Part shown: one piece after another, positions 36,892 through 44,401 of the stretch
Layout of the letters: each line of letters begins with the position of its first letter
Numbering within the stretch: position 1 is the first letter of the stretch
Assembly: GCF_030549525.1 (NCBI RefSeq)
Contig: NZ_CP130831.1
Location: 248,001-312,000, forward strand
Direction: 5' to 3'
From: Stenotrophomonas sp. 704A1
Lineage (GTDB): Bacteria > Pseudomonadota > Gammaproteobacteria > Xanthomonadales > Xanthomonadaceae
Length of the DNA stretch: 64,000 bases
Position numbers and translations under genes: made by a program
Notes under the pieces: model-generated
What the model was told of the DNA's origin: nothing
The model's input: the letters and a program-made list of their open reading frames with translations, nothing else
The model's database searches: none

Positions 36892-37685
36892 AGGATTGGC
36901 GTACCCAGGAGCACGTGGGCCTGAAGGTCGAGGCCGATGGCCACACCGCCGTGGTCACCCTGCACAACCCGCCGGCGCACACCTGGACCGTGCACAGCCT
37001 GTCGGCGCTGCGCGACCTGGTCGGCGCGCTCAACGCAGACCGCGACATCTACGCGCTGGTGATCACCGGCGACGGCGAAAAATTCTTCTCCGCGGGTGCC
37101 GATCTCAACCAGTTCGCATCGGGCGACAAGGCCGCCGCGCGCGAAGCCGCACGCCGGTTCGGTGAAGCCTTCGAAGCGCTGTCCGGCTTCCGTGGCGTGT
37201 CGATCGCCGCGATCAACGGTTACGCCATGGGCGGTGGCCTGGAATGCGCGCTGGCCTGCGACCTGCGCATCATCGAAGAGCACGCCCAGGTGGCATTGCC
37301 GGAGGCCACCGTCGGCCTGCTGCCGTGCGCCGGCGGCACCCAGAACCTGCCGCGCCTGGTCGGCGAAGGCTGGGCCAAGCGCATGATCCTGCTGGGCGAG
37401 CGCATCAACGCTGAAACCGCCGTGCGCATTGGTCTTGCCGAGGAAAAGGTCGGCAAGGGCGAAGCCAAGGCACTGGCGCTGGACTGGGCGAACAAGGCCG
37501 GCAAGCAGAGCCCGACCAGCATTGCTGCCTGCAAGGCGCTGGTGCAGTCCACCCGCACCGGCACCCATGCCGCGGCCCTGGTGGCCGAGCGCGAAGCCTT
37601 TGTCGATCTGTTCGACACGGCCGACCAGGTCGAGGGTGTGAGTGCCTTCCTGGAAAAGCGCACCGCGCAGTGGAAGAACGCATGA
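36888..37685 (+). CDS. Enoyl-CoA hydratase (methacrylyl-CoA hydratase step)
   Basis: A 265-aa crotonase-fold protein. KFFSAGADLNQFASGD gives the oxyanion loop, GYAMGGGLECALACDLRI the second, and LPEATVGLLPCAGGTQNLPRLVG the catalytic Glu region. In this operon it should hydrate methacrylyl-CoA to 3-hydroxyisobutyryl-CoA; the fold alone does not tell the substrate. Translationally coupled at both ends (ATGA at 36888 and 37682). It might also serve leucine breakdown, whose own hydratase gene is absent from the liu cluster. Confidence 0.88.
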   Translation: MKDWRTQEHVGLKVEADGHTAVVTLHNPPAHTWTVHSLSALRDLVGALNADRDIYALVITGDGEKFFSAGADLNQFASGDKAAAREAARRFGEAFEALSGFRGVSIAAINGYAMGGGLECALACDLRIIEEHAQVALPEATVGLLPCAGGTQNLPRLVGEGWAKRMILLGERINAETAVRIGLAEEKVGKGEAKALALDWANKAGKQSPTSIAACKALVQSTRTGTHAAALVAEREAFVDLFDTADQVEGVSAFLEKRTAQWKNA

Positions 37686-38857
37686 GCACCGACACCGCTG
37701 CTGCCGACGCACCGGTGCTGTTCGAAGAGCGCGTGGCCGGTAATGGCACGCGCATCGGCATCGCTACGCTCAACGCGCCGCGTACGCTCAATGGCTTCTC
37801 GCTGCCGATGGCGCACCTGCTGCTGAAGCAGTTGAATGCCTGGGCAGACGACGATGGCATCGCGATGGTGGTGCTGCAGGGCGCGGGCGAAAAGGCGTTC
37901 TGCGCCGGTGGCGACCTGCACAGCCTGTACAAGGCCATGGTCGCCTTCCGCGAAGCCGGCCACGGCGACATCCGCGAGAACGACTACGCCGCCGAGTTCT
38001 TCGACGTCGAGTACCGCGTCGATTACCTCATCCATACCTACGCCAAGCCGATCCTGTGCTGGGGCCATGGCATCGTGATGGGCGGCGGCATCGGCCTGAT
38101 GTCCGGCGCCAGCCATCGCGTGGTCAGCGAGCGCTCCAAGCTGGCCTTCCCGGAAATCACCGTCGGCCTGTTCCCCGATGTGGGTGGCAGCTGGCTGCTG
38201 CCGCGCGTTCCGGGCAAGGGCGGCCTGTTCCTGGCGCTCACCGGCGCGCTGCTCAATCCCGGTGATGCCATCTATGCCGGCCTGGCCGACGTGCACGTGG
38301 CCGAAGAACGCCGCAGCGCGGTGTTCGATGCGCTGCTGCAGGTGGCGTGGTCTGCCGACGCCGCGCGCAACCACGAGCGCCTGTCGCAGCTGTTGATGTC
38401 CTTCGCCACGGACGCGGCGACCGGTCCGCTGCTGGGCCACGCCGCGCAGGTCGATGCGCTGTGCGAAGGCGATGACCTTGAAGCGATCGTCGCGCGCATT
38501 GCCGGCCTGCAGACCGACGACGCCTGGCTGCAGGCGGCACAGAAAACCCTCGCCGCGGGTGCGCCGGGCTCGGCACGCCTGGCGTTCGAACTGCAGCGCC
38601 GCAGCGCGGGCCAGGACCTGGCCAGCGTCTACCGCCTGGAGTACATCGTTGCCCTGCATTGCGCCGCGCACGGGGATTTCGCCGAAGGCATCCGCGCGCT
38701 GCTGATCGACAAGGACCGTACTCCGCAGTGGAAGCCGGCCACCCTGACCGAGGCCACCCCCGCGTGGGCCGATACGTTCTTCGCTTCTCCCTGGGCCGAC
38801 GCCGCGCATCCGCTGGCCGACCTGGGCACCCCTGTCGTTGAAAGGAGCCTGGCATGA
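37682..38857 (+). CDS. 3-hydroxyisobutyryl-CoA hydrolase-like protein
   Basis: A 391-aa crotonase-superfamily protein of HIBCH length. It has NAPRTLNGFSLPM, KAFCAGGDLHSLYK, EYRVDYLIHTYAKPILCWGHGIVMGGGIGLMSG in outline, and FPEITVGLFPDVGGSWLLPR with the two catalytic residues of the hydrolase (Glu and Asp). The long C-terminal helical extension (about residues 240-391) also separates HIBCH from simple hydratases. It releases CoA from 3-hydroxyisobutyryl-CoA before the MmsB step. Overlaps the next gene by ATGA. Confidence 0.88.
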   Translation: MSTDTAAADAPVLFEERVAGNGTRIGIATLNAPRTLNGFSLPMAHLLLKQLNAWADDDGIAMVVLQGAGEKAFCAGGDLHSLYKAMVAFREAGHGDIRENDYAAEFFDVEYRVDYLIHTYAKPILCWGHGIVMGGGIGLMSGASHRVVSERSKLAFPEITVGLFPDVGGSWLLPRVPGKGGLFLALTGALLNPGDAIYAGLADVHVAEERRSAVFDALLQVAWSADAARNHERLSQLLMSFATDAATGPLLGHAAQVDALCEGDDLEAIVARIAGLQTDDAWLQAAQKTLAAGAPGSARLAFELQRRSAGQDLASVYRLEYIVALHCAAHGDFAEGIRALLIDKDRTPQWKPATLTEATPAWADTFFASPWADAAHPLADLGTPVVERSLA

Positions 38858-39744
38858 GCCGTATTGCATTCATTGGGTTGGGCAACATGGGCGGCCCGAT
38901 GGCCGCCAATCTGGTCAAGAACGGCCACAGCGTGCGCGTGTTCGACCTGGTGCCGGCCGCCGTGCAGGCGGCGGTGGATGCCGGCGCCAGTGCCGCGGCG
39001 TCGGCGCGCGAGACCCTGGCCGACGCCGAGGTGGTGATCTCGATGCTGCCGGCCAGCCGCCACGTCGAGGGCGTGTACCTGGGCGAGGATGGCATCCTCG
39101 GCGCCATTCCGGCCGGTGCGCTGGTCATCGACTGCAGCACGATCGCCCCGGCCAGCGCCCGCAAGGTCTCCGAAGCCGCCGCCGCGCGTGGGCTGCAGAT
39201 GATCGATGCGCCGGTATCCGGCGGTACCGCCGGTGCCCAGGCCGGCACCCTGACCTTCATCGTCGGTGGCGAAGAGGACGCGCTGGAACGCGCGCGCCCG
39301 GTACTGCAGGCGATGGGCAAGAACATCTTTCACGTCGGCGCCAGCGGTGCCGGCCAGGTCGCCAAGCTGTGCAACAACATGGCGCTGGGCGTGATCATGG
39401 CCGTCACCGGTGAAGCCATCGCACTCGGCGTGGCGCACGGGCTGGACCCGAAGGTGCTGTCGCAGATGATGGCGGTCAGTACCGGCCGCAGCTGGGCGAC
39501 GGAAGTGTGCAATCCGTGGCCGGGCGTGCTGGAAAACGCGCCGGCCTCGCGTGGCTACAGCGGCGGCTTCGGCAGCGACCTGATGCTGAAGGACATGGGC
39601 CTGGCCGTGGAAGCGGCGATGAGTGTCGGCGCCTCGATCCCGCTGGGCGAAGTGGCCCGCAACCTGTACTCGATGAATCACCAGGCCGGCCGCGGCAAGC
39701 TGGATTTCTCCAGCGTCGTGCAGCTCATCACGAGCGAGAAGTAA
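38854..39744 (+). CDS. mmsB: 3-hydroxyisobutyrate dehydrogenase
   Basis: A 296-aa NAD-dependent beta-hydroxyacid dehydrogenase. [19 protein letters not shown] binds [21 protein letters not shown] binds substrate, and the catalytic Lys is in [35 protein letters not shown] is typical of HIBADH and not of tartronate semialdehyde reductase. It oxidises 3-hydroxyisobutyrate to methylmalonate semialdehyde, which MmsA consumes. Last gene of the operon, closed by a terminator. Confidence 0.94.
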   Translation: MSRIAFIGLGNMGGPMAANLVKNGHSVRVFDLVPAAVQAAVDAGASAAASARETLADAEVVISMLPASRHVEGVYLGEDGILGAIPAGALVIDCSTIAPASARKVSEAAAARGLQMIDAPVSGGTAGAQAGTLTFIVGGEEDALERARPVLQAMGKNIFHVGASGAGQVAKLCNNMALGVIMAVTGEAIALGVAHGLDPKVLSQMMAVSTGRSWATEVCNPWPGVLENAPASRGYSGGFGSDLMLKDMGLAVEAAMSVGASIPLGEVARNLYSMNHQAGRGKLDFSSVVQLITSEK

Positions 39745-39788
39745 GCGAATGCGTCCCCGGCCCTGTGCCGGGGCCCACCCGAGGTGGG

Positions 39789-39831
39789 ATGGGCGGATGC
39801 CCGGTTTCGACCGGCATCCGCCCATTTTTTT
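39789..39831 (+). terminator. Intrinsic terminator after mmsB
   Basis: ATGGGCGGATGCCCGG, loop TTTCGA, CCGGCATCCGCCCAT and then seven T; a 15-bp stem with one bulged C. Confidence 0.93.
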
Positions 39832-39840
39832 GCTCTTGCA

Positions 39841-39870
39841 GTGATAGTGCCGGCCGCTGGCCGGCATCAC
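39841..39870. repeat. GCCGGCC/GGCCGGC palindrome between mmsB and ohr
   Basis: GTGAT then GCCGGCC-GCT-GGCCGGC then ATCAC; a nested perfect palindrome ending 4 bp from the ohr stop codon. Same family as the palindromes at 8716 and 13038. It can serve as the minus-strand transcript end of ohr. Confidence 0.65.
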
Positions 39871-39874
39871 CGCA

Positions 39875-40300
39875 TCAGGCAACGATCAGCGTCACGTCGA
39901 TGTTGCCGCGGGTGGCATTCGAGTACGGGCACACGATATGCGCCTTCTGCACCAGTTCTTCCACCTGCTCGCGCGGCACGCCCGGCACGTTGATGGTCAG
40001 CTCGGCTTCGATACCGAAGCCGGTCGGGATCTGGCCGATGCCGACCTTGCCGGTCACGGTGGTCTCGGCCGGCAGCGCTACCTTGGCCTGGCCCGCCACG
40101 AACTTCAGCGCGCCCAGGAAGCAGGCCGAGTAGCCGGCGGCAAACAGCTGTTCCGGGTTGGTGCCCGGGCCACCGGCGCCGCCCAGCTCGCGCGGGGTCG
40201 ACAGCTGGATGTCCAGCACGTTGTCGGAGGAGATGGAACGGCCTTCACGGCCGCCGGTGGAGGTGGCCTGGGCGGTGTACAGAACCTTTTCGATGGACAT
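39875..40300 (-). CDS. ohr: Organic hydroperoxide resistance protein
   Basis: A 141-aa OsmC/Ohr-fold thiol peroxidase. Both catalytic cysteines are present: [12 protein letters not shown] and [14 protein letters not shown]. The start [13 protein letters not shown] and the [10 protein letters not shown] segment are Ohr-like as opposed to OsmC. It reduces organic and fatty-acid hydroperoxides using lipoylated reductants. In many relatives an OhrR repressor gene is adjacent; none is here, so the regulator must be elsewhere. Monocistronic. Confidence 0.94.
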   Translation of the reverse strand: MSIEKVLYTAQATSTGGREGRSISSDNVLDIQLSTPRELGGAGGPGTNPEQLFAAGYSACFLGALKFVAGQAKVALPAETTVTGKVGIGQIPTGFGIEAELTINVPGVPREQVEELVQKAHIVCPYSNATRGNIDVTLIVA

Positions 40301-40410
40301 GGGATGCTCCTGGTCAGTGGGTGGGTGGTGCGTTGGAGCCTACTTTGCCCGGTTCCCGGGTACGTTGGGTTGCAAGGCGTACGAAAAATTTGATCGATCG
40401 TCCTGCCGGC

Positions 40411-41367
40411 CTAGATCGTCCATTCGCGGTCGGTGGTGAACATGATGGTCAGCCAGCGGTCCGGCGACGCCTCGCCCAGCGCATCGCCGATCTCGTCGCG
40501 CAACTGGTCCCATTCCCGCAGGGGACGCGGCGGGTCGTTTTCCGGCACCACGAAGAACAGCTCGATCTGCTCGCCGCGGCCCACCTGCGCCACGTAGCTG
40601 CGGTGTTCGACGAAGCCGTGCCGGGCGACGATGCCGCGCGCGACCGCATCCACGTGCGCCTGCAGTTCCGGCGGCGTGACCAGCAGGATGCCGGCCAGCG
40701 CCCGCCGCACGGTGCCGAGCGGGGCGACCATCACCAGCACGCAGACGAAGGCGAGGATGGCCGGATCGATGTACGGCCCGACCCAGGCCAGCGACGTGCC
40801 GCGCACCAGCACGCCACCGAGGAAGGCCAGCAGGTAGCAGGCCGACATGCTGGCCGCGATCACCCAGTTCTTCGCGTCCAGCGCGATGAACTCCGAGCCG
40901 ATGCGACGGTTGGCACGCAGCACGAACCAGGCCAGCGCACTTTCGCCGACGATCGACAGCCCGGCGAAGGCGATGGCCGGCCCGAGGGCGATGTGGCGGC
41001 CGCCGGACATCAGCGCGTCCACCGCATTGACCAGGGCATACAGCGCCGCGCCGATCATCAGTGTGCCACTCACCCCCAGCACGATCGGTTCCAGATGCCA
41101 GAAACCCATCGTGAAGCGCTGGTTGAGGCGCGACTGCAGCGCGTCGGTCTGCGTGGACAGTGCGATCAGGCGCGCGACCAGCAGCGACAACCAGGTCATC
41201 ACCACGTCGATCAGGCCGTAGATGCCGTCGAAGATGATCAGCGAGGAGTTGGCCAGCAGGCCGAACACCACTGCGGCAGCAGCCAGCAGCAATGAGCCTG
41301 CGATGGACAGGCGCAGCACGCCCTGTTCGGTGCGCGTATCGAAGAAGCGTTCGGCGGTGGCAGGCAT
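40411..41367 (-). CDS. Cation diffusion facilitator family transporter
   Basis: A 318-aa membrane protein with about six helices and a C-terminal cytoplasmic domain. GLLANSSLIIFDGIYGLIDV is the CDF second helix, followed by GFWHLEPIVLGVSG, EFIALDAKNWVIAASM and GPYIDPAILAFVCVL. The usual HxxxD metal site is replaced by other residues (ALDAKN), so the substrate metal may differ from the zinc/iron of classic CDF proteins. ATG 41367 gives a normal CDF N-terminus. It marks the left chromosomal flank of the phage tail module. Confidence 0.85.
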   Translation of the reverse strand: MPATAERFFDTRTEQGVLRLSIAGSLLLAAAAVVFGLLANSSLIIFDGIYGLIDVVMTWLSLLVARLIALSTQTDALQSRLNQRFTMGFWHLEPIVLGVSGTLMIGAALYALVNAVDALMSGGRHIALGPAIAFAGLSIVGESALAWFVLRANRRIGSEFIALDAKNWVIAASMSACYLLAFLGGVLVRGTSLAWVGPYIDPAILAFVCVLVMVAPLGTVRRALAGILLVTPPELQAHVDAVARGIVARHGFVEHRSYVAQVGRGEQIELFFVVPENDPPRPLREWDQLRDEIGDALGEASPDRWLTIMFTTDREWTI

Positions 41368-41494
41368 GCGGGCATCCAGCGGGACATGTGCTGCGGGAGC
41401 AGCGCGCCGCCATTCTATCCAGCCCACGGCACCCCGCCGTGACCGCAGCTGCACAGGGTCCGCAGACGTCACCAGACTGGTAACCGTTTGCGGA

Positions 41495-41523
41495 TTGACG
41501 GGTGCACACCTGAAGCGTATCGT
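41495..41523 (+). promoter_or_regulatory. Sigma-70-like promoter of the tail module
   Basis: TTGACG (41495-41500), 17-bp spacer, TATCGT (41518-41523). It lies 223 bp upstream of the first tail gene, points into the module, and is followed at 41541 by a terminator hairpin. GGTAACC (41480-41486) just upstream is a small palindrome that could be part of an operator. Confidence 0.6.
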
Positions 41524-41540
41524 TTGTACCACGATGACAT

Positions 41541-41571
41541 AGAAGCCTCCGGTGACCCCGGGGGCTTCTTT
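41541..41571 (+). terminator. Promoter-proximal intrinsic terminator of the tail module
   Basis: AGAAGCCTCCGG, then a short loop, CCGGGGGCTTCT and TTCGTTT. On the plus strand it begins only about 11 nt after the predicted transcription start. No plus-strand gene lies upstream that it could end, and the minus-strand side lacks a T-run. Confidence 0.7.
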
Positions 41572-41644
41572 CGTTTGCGCCCCCGCGCGCTGCGTTGCCA
41601 TCGCCACCGGCTTCGACGTCCCCGTCGCGGCCGTTCCGTTTTCC

Positions 41645-41715
41645 GCCCCGACCCTGCTTGTCCCGCGCCGTCCTGGTGACCGCGTGGGGCGCCGCCGTGC
41701 GCGCAGGGTCGGGGC
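41645..41715. repeat. Perfect 13-bp inverted repeat before the first tail gene
   Basis: GCCCCGACCCTGC (41645-41657) and GCAGGGTCGGGGC (41703-41715) with a 45-nt loop, ending 17 bp before the AAGGAGG of the first gene. The rest of 41368-41745 holds only the promoter and terminator described; no coding potential is convincing. Confidence 0.6.
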
Positions 41716-41745
41716 ACTCCACATCCATCAACGAAGGAGGATTCG

Positions 41746-42258
41746 ATGCCCCTGCTGACCCTTGAGCAGTGCCGCGCGCACTGCCGTATCGACGGCGACT
41801 ACGACGACGCCATCCTGGGTGACCTGCTGGCTGCAGCCAGCGACGCAGCCGCTGCCTACCTGGGCCGCGACCTGTACGCCGACCAGGCCACGCTGGACCA
41901 GGCACTGGATCAGCTGCCGCAGGACATGGCGGCGGCGGTGACCGGGCATGACGCCGCGGTTGCCGCCGCCAATGCCGAAACCAACACGGCCAAGGCCAAG
42001 GCCATGCGTGATGTGGCCGACCGCCGCCTGGCCGTGGCCACTGCACGCAGCGCGCGCCTGCTGCTGGGCATGCCGGCCAACGACAGCATCCGCGCCGCGG
42101 TGCGCCTGCTGTTGGGCCACCTGTACGCCCACCGCGAAGCCGTCGTTGTCTCCGCGCATACCATCGATGCGCCGGCAGCGACCGCCGCCATTGCGATGGA
42201 ACTGCCGTTCGGCGTGGCCGCGCTGCTCGATCCGTATCGCCAGGCAGCAACGCCATGA
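41746..42258 (+). CDS. Phage head-tail connector protein (HK97 gp6-like)
   Basis: A 170-aa protein whose N-terminus, LLTLEQCRAHCRIDGDYDD followed by AASDAAAAYLGR, matches the gp6-like connector family. An Ala-rich insertion of about 50 residues follows, then RLLLGHLYAHREAV and a C-terminal PFGVAALLDPYR, both usual for the family. In a phage it forms a ring under the portal. Strong AAGGAGG 6 bp before the ATG. Its retention without portal or capsid genes is odd; it may have been kept because it caps the tail or only because it shares the operon. Confidence 0.85.
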   Translation: MPLLTLEQCRAHCRIDGDYDDAILGDLLAAASDAAAAYLGRDLYADQATLDQALDQLPQDMAAAVTGHDAAVAAANAETNTAKAKAMRDVADRRLAVATARSARLLLGMPANDSIRAAVRLLLGHLYAHREAVVVSAHTIDAPAATAAIAMELPFGVAALLDPYRQAATP

Positions 42259-42605
42259 CCGCCGGCCACTTCAATCGTCGCATCCGCATCGAGCGCCAGG
42301 ACGGCCAGCGCGATGCATGGGGGCAGCCGCTGGACGCCTGGCAGCCGGTGGCCGAACTTTGGGCTGCCATCAGTGCCGATGGCGGTGACAGCGTGCAACG
42401 GCTGACGCTGGAAAGCCGCCTGCCGGCAACGGTCCGCCGCCAGCGGTTCCATCTGCGCCTGGCGGCCGCGCGGCAGGCCGGCATCCACGTCGGCATGCGC
42501 ATCGTGCATGACGGCCGCACCTTCGACATCACCGGTGTTGCTCCCGACTTCGGGAGGCGCCAGACCACGGTGCTGTTCACCGAACAATCCTCAGGCATGG
42601 CCTGA
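42255..42605 (+). CDS. Phage head closure / head-tail adaptor protein
   Basis: A 116-aa protein beginning FNRRIRIERQDGQRDAWGQP, typical of the head-tail joining family (SPP1 gp16, HK97 gp7-like), with VAELWAAIS and the closing RIVHDGRTFDITGV strands of the small beta-barrel. It couples the connector ring to the tail terminator. Overlaps the connector gene by ATGA. Confidence 0.82.
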   Translation: MTAGHFNRRIRIERQDGQRDAWGQPLDAWQPVAELWAAISADGGDSVQRLTLESRLPATVRRQRFHLRLAAARQAGIHVGMRIVHDGRTFDITGVAPDFGRRQTTVLFTEQSSGMA

Positions 42606-42628
42606 GCGACGCCAACCAGGACACCCCG

Positions 42629-42985
42629 ATGAGTTACGAAGCACAGCTGCACGCATTGCTGGGCCCGCTGCTGCAGGGCCGGCTGCATCCCGACGTTCCG
42701 CCGGAACCGGTCATCTACCCCTGTGCTGTGTACCAGCAGGTGGGCGGACAGTCCGTGTGGTTCAACGAAGGTTCCATTCCCGGACAGAAGCACGCTCGCG
42801 TGCAGCTGACCGTCTGGGCAGACAGTCGTGCCCAGGCCAACACCCTGATCCGTGAGATCGAGGACCAGGTATGCGCGGGCCTGCCGAAGTCTGAATCCTT
42901 TGGCGCACCCATTGCCGTGCATGAGCCGGCACTCAAGAAGTACGGCGCACGGCTCGAGTTCGGGCTGTGGTACGCCAACCCGTAG
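42629..42985 (+). CDS. Tail completion / tail terminator protein (DUF3168-like)
   Basis: A 118-aa protein with the DUF3168 layout: an N-terminal helix with LHALLGPLLQGRLHPDV, YPCAVYQQVGG, a central ARVQLTVWADS strand and EIEDQVCAGL helix, and a final RLEFGLWYANP strand. Such proteins form the ring ending the tail tube (lambda gpU-like role). Followed 27 bp later by a terminator hairpin. Confidence 0.8.
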   Translation: MSYEAQLHALLGPLLQGRLHPDVPPEPVIYPCAVYQQVGGQSVWFNEGSIPGQKHARVQLTVWADSRAQANTLIREIEDQVCAGLPKSESFGAPIAVHEPALKKYGARLEFGLWYANP

Positions 42986-43011
42986 TTCCACCGCTCCACG
43001 TACCACCTGAT

Positions 43012-43038
43012 GCCCGGCATGCGCCGGGCCTTTTTTTT
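43012..43038 (+). terminator. Intrinsic terminator inside the tail module
   Basis: GCCCGGC, loop ATGC, GCCGGGC and eight T. It lies between the tail terminator gene and the tail tube gene, on the coding strand of a continuous gene series. Confidence 0.85.
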
Positions 43039-43061
43039 CTATCCAAACGAGGAAATGCAAC

Positions 43062-43721
43062 ATGGCACTCAAGCTCCCCAAGGGCACCCAGTTCGGCTTC
43101 GCTCCGGTGGTCTCCACCGCCATCGCCGTCACCGCCATCTCCAAGGCCGCACCGGCACTGGCCAGCGTCGCCGCCAACAGCGTCGACACCGGTGATGTGG
43201 TGGTCATCGAACTGCCGGGCTGGCCGGCCCTGAACAACCGCGCCACCCGCGCCGGTGCCGAAGCCACCGGCAGCGTTGAACTGCTGGGCATCGACACCAC
43301 CGACACCGTGCTGTTCCCGGGCACCAGCGGTGCCGGCGTACTGCGCAAGGCCGGCGCCTTCGTCGACCTGGACCAGCAGGGCGACCCGACCACCGCCGGT
43401 GGCGAGCAGCAGTACTGGAGCGGCACGCTGCTGGAAGACCCGACCGGTCGCCAGGTGCAGATGCCGACCTTCAAGAACGCCAAGACCATCACCCTGCCGC
43501 TGTTCTACGATCCGAAGAAGCCGTGGTACTCGGCGCTGAAGAACGTTGACGCCAAGGGTGAGCCGGTGATCCTGCGCGCCAAGCTGGTCGGTGGCGATGT
43601 GCTGTACTGGTACGGCTACCTGAGCTACAACGGCGACCCGACCATGGCCGCCAACACCCCGATGGGTACCACCGCGACGTTCACCGCGCTGGCCGATTCC
43701 ATCCTGGTGGAGGATGTCTGA
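43062..43721 (+). CDS. Major tail tube protein
   Basis: A 219-aa protein starting MALKLPKGTQFGFAP, close to the start of siphophage and F-pyocin tube proteins. The middle has SVELLGIDTTDTVLFPGT and NAKTITLPLFYDP, and the end GYLSYNGDPTMAANTPMG and TTATFTALADSILV, a typical tube beta-sandwich. It should polymerise around the tape measure. It sits right after an internal terminator and shares TGATG with the chaperone gene (43719-43723). Confidence 0.83.
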   Translation: MALKLPKGTQFGFAPVVSTAIAVTAISKAAPALASVAANSVDTGDVVVIELPGWPALNNRATRAGAEATGSVELLGIDTTDTVLFPGTSGAGVLRKAGAFVDLDQQGDPTTAGGEQQYWSGTLLEDPTGRQVQMPTFKNAKTITLPLFYDPKKPWYSALKNVDAKGEPVILRAKLVGGDVLYWYGYLSYNGDPTMAANTPMGTTATFTALADSILVEDV

Positions 43722-44029
43722 TGTTCCAGGTCAAGGCACCTGAGACTTTCAAAAGCACCCTGACCATTGCCGGCCATGGGCGCGAGCAAAAGCTCAACCT
43801 GACCTACCGTCATCTGCAGCAGGCCGCCTATGCGGACCTGCTGCAGCGCTTGGCGGGGGGGGAGGTGACGCCTGCCCAGGCGATCCTGGACATCGTCGCC
43901 GAGTGGGACGCGGATGTGGCACTGGATACAGCCGGTGTCGAACTGGCTCTCCAGCAGCAGATCGGCCTGGACGGCGCCATTGTTGGTGGCTACGTGCAGG
44001 CCCTGCAGGTCGCTCGCAAGGGAAACTGA
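43721..44029 (+). CDS. Tail assembly chaperone (lambda gpG-like)
   Basis: A 102-aa protein with LNLTYRHLQQAAYADLLQRL and DIVAEWDAD, as in small tail assembly chaperones that coat the tape measure before tube polymerisation. Translation normally ends at TGA 44027. The sequence just before the stop is the slippery heptamer GGGAAAC, so a fraction of ribosomes should continue into the T-like frame. Starts at the ATG overlapping the tube protein stop. Confidence 0.85.
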   Translation: MFQVKAPETFKSTLTIAGHGREQKLNLTYRHLQQAAYADLLQRLAGGEVTPAQAILDIVAEWDADVALDTAGVELALQQQIGLDGAIVGGYVQALQVARKGN

Positions 44030-44337
44030 TCGAGGCGGTGGGGGCACTGTACTGGCGTGCCCCCACCGAGGCCGAACTGAACCAGCTCGGTCTGAAAGCA
44101 AAGCACTTTCCACCGCCACAGGTCGAACTCTGGCCGGAGTGTGCACTTCCCATCGACATCTTCTCGCGGGTCTCCACCCAGTGGCGTATCGGCGCCGGTG
44201 GCCCGACGGGTCTGGACTACAACGTGGTCTACCAGGAACTCGAGCGTGAAGGGCTTACTGCCGAGAAGCACGCAGAAGCAATGGCAGGCATCCGCGTGAT
44301 AGAGCGGGCCGCACTGGACGAGATGCACCGCCAATGA
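43721..44337 (+). CDS. Frameshifted tail assembly chaperone fusion (gpGT-like)
   Basis: A -1 shift at GGGAAAC (44020-44026) joins the 102 G residues to 103 residues in the overlapping frame, which begins LIEAVGALYWRAPTEAEL and contains LWPECALPIDIF, TQWRIGAGGPTGLDY and VVYQELEREGL. That second part is the DUF1799-like T domain. The product is about 205 aa. The T frame has no start codon or Shine-Dalgarno suitable for independent expression, which supports frameshifting as in lambda. Confidence 0.82.
44020..44026 (+). other. Programmed -1 frameshift site GGGAAAC
   Basis: A canonical X-XXY-YYZ heptamer read G-GGA-AAC in the zero frame, immediately before the TGA stop of the gpG-like gene. Lambda uses GGGAAAG at the corresponding place. 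Confidence 0.88.
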
Positions 44338-44357
44338 GCCATCTGTTGGCTCACTCC

Positions 44358-44389
44358 GACCCCGCCATCCGGCGGGGTCATTCTTTTCT
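44358..44389 (+). terminator. Terminator-like hairpin before the tape measure gene
   Basis: GACCCCGCC, loop ATCC, GGCGGGGTC, followed by ATTCTTTTCT. A perfect 9-bp stem 12 bp upstream of the tape measure start, again inside the gene series. Confidence 0.7.
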
Positions 44390-44401
44390 GAGGAAACCCC
44401 T

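Noticed and set aside
41488..41758. Short plus-strand frames in the leader of the tail module
   Set aside because: Arg/Pro-rich translations, no Shine-Dalgarno, overlap with terminator and inverted repeat.
40340..43492. 1050-codon minus-strand open frame
   Set aside because: Spans the CDF gene, the promoter region and several tail genes antisense; no motif. Explained by GC skew of codon positions.
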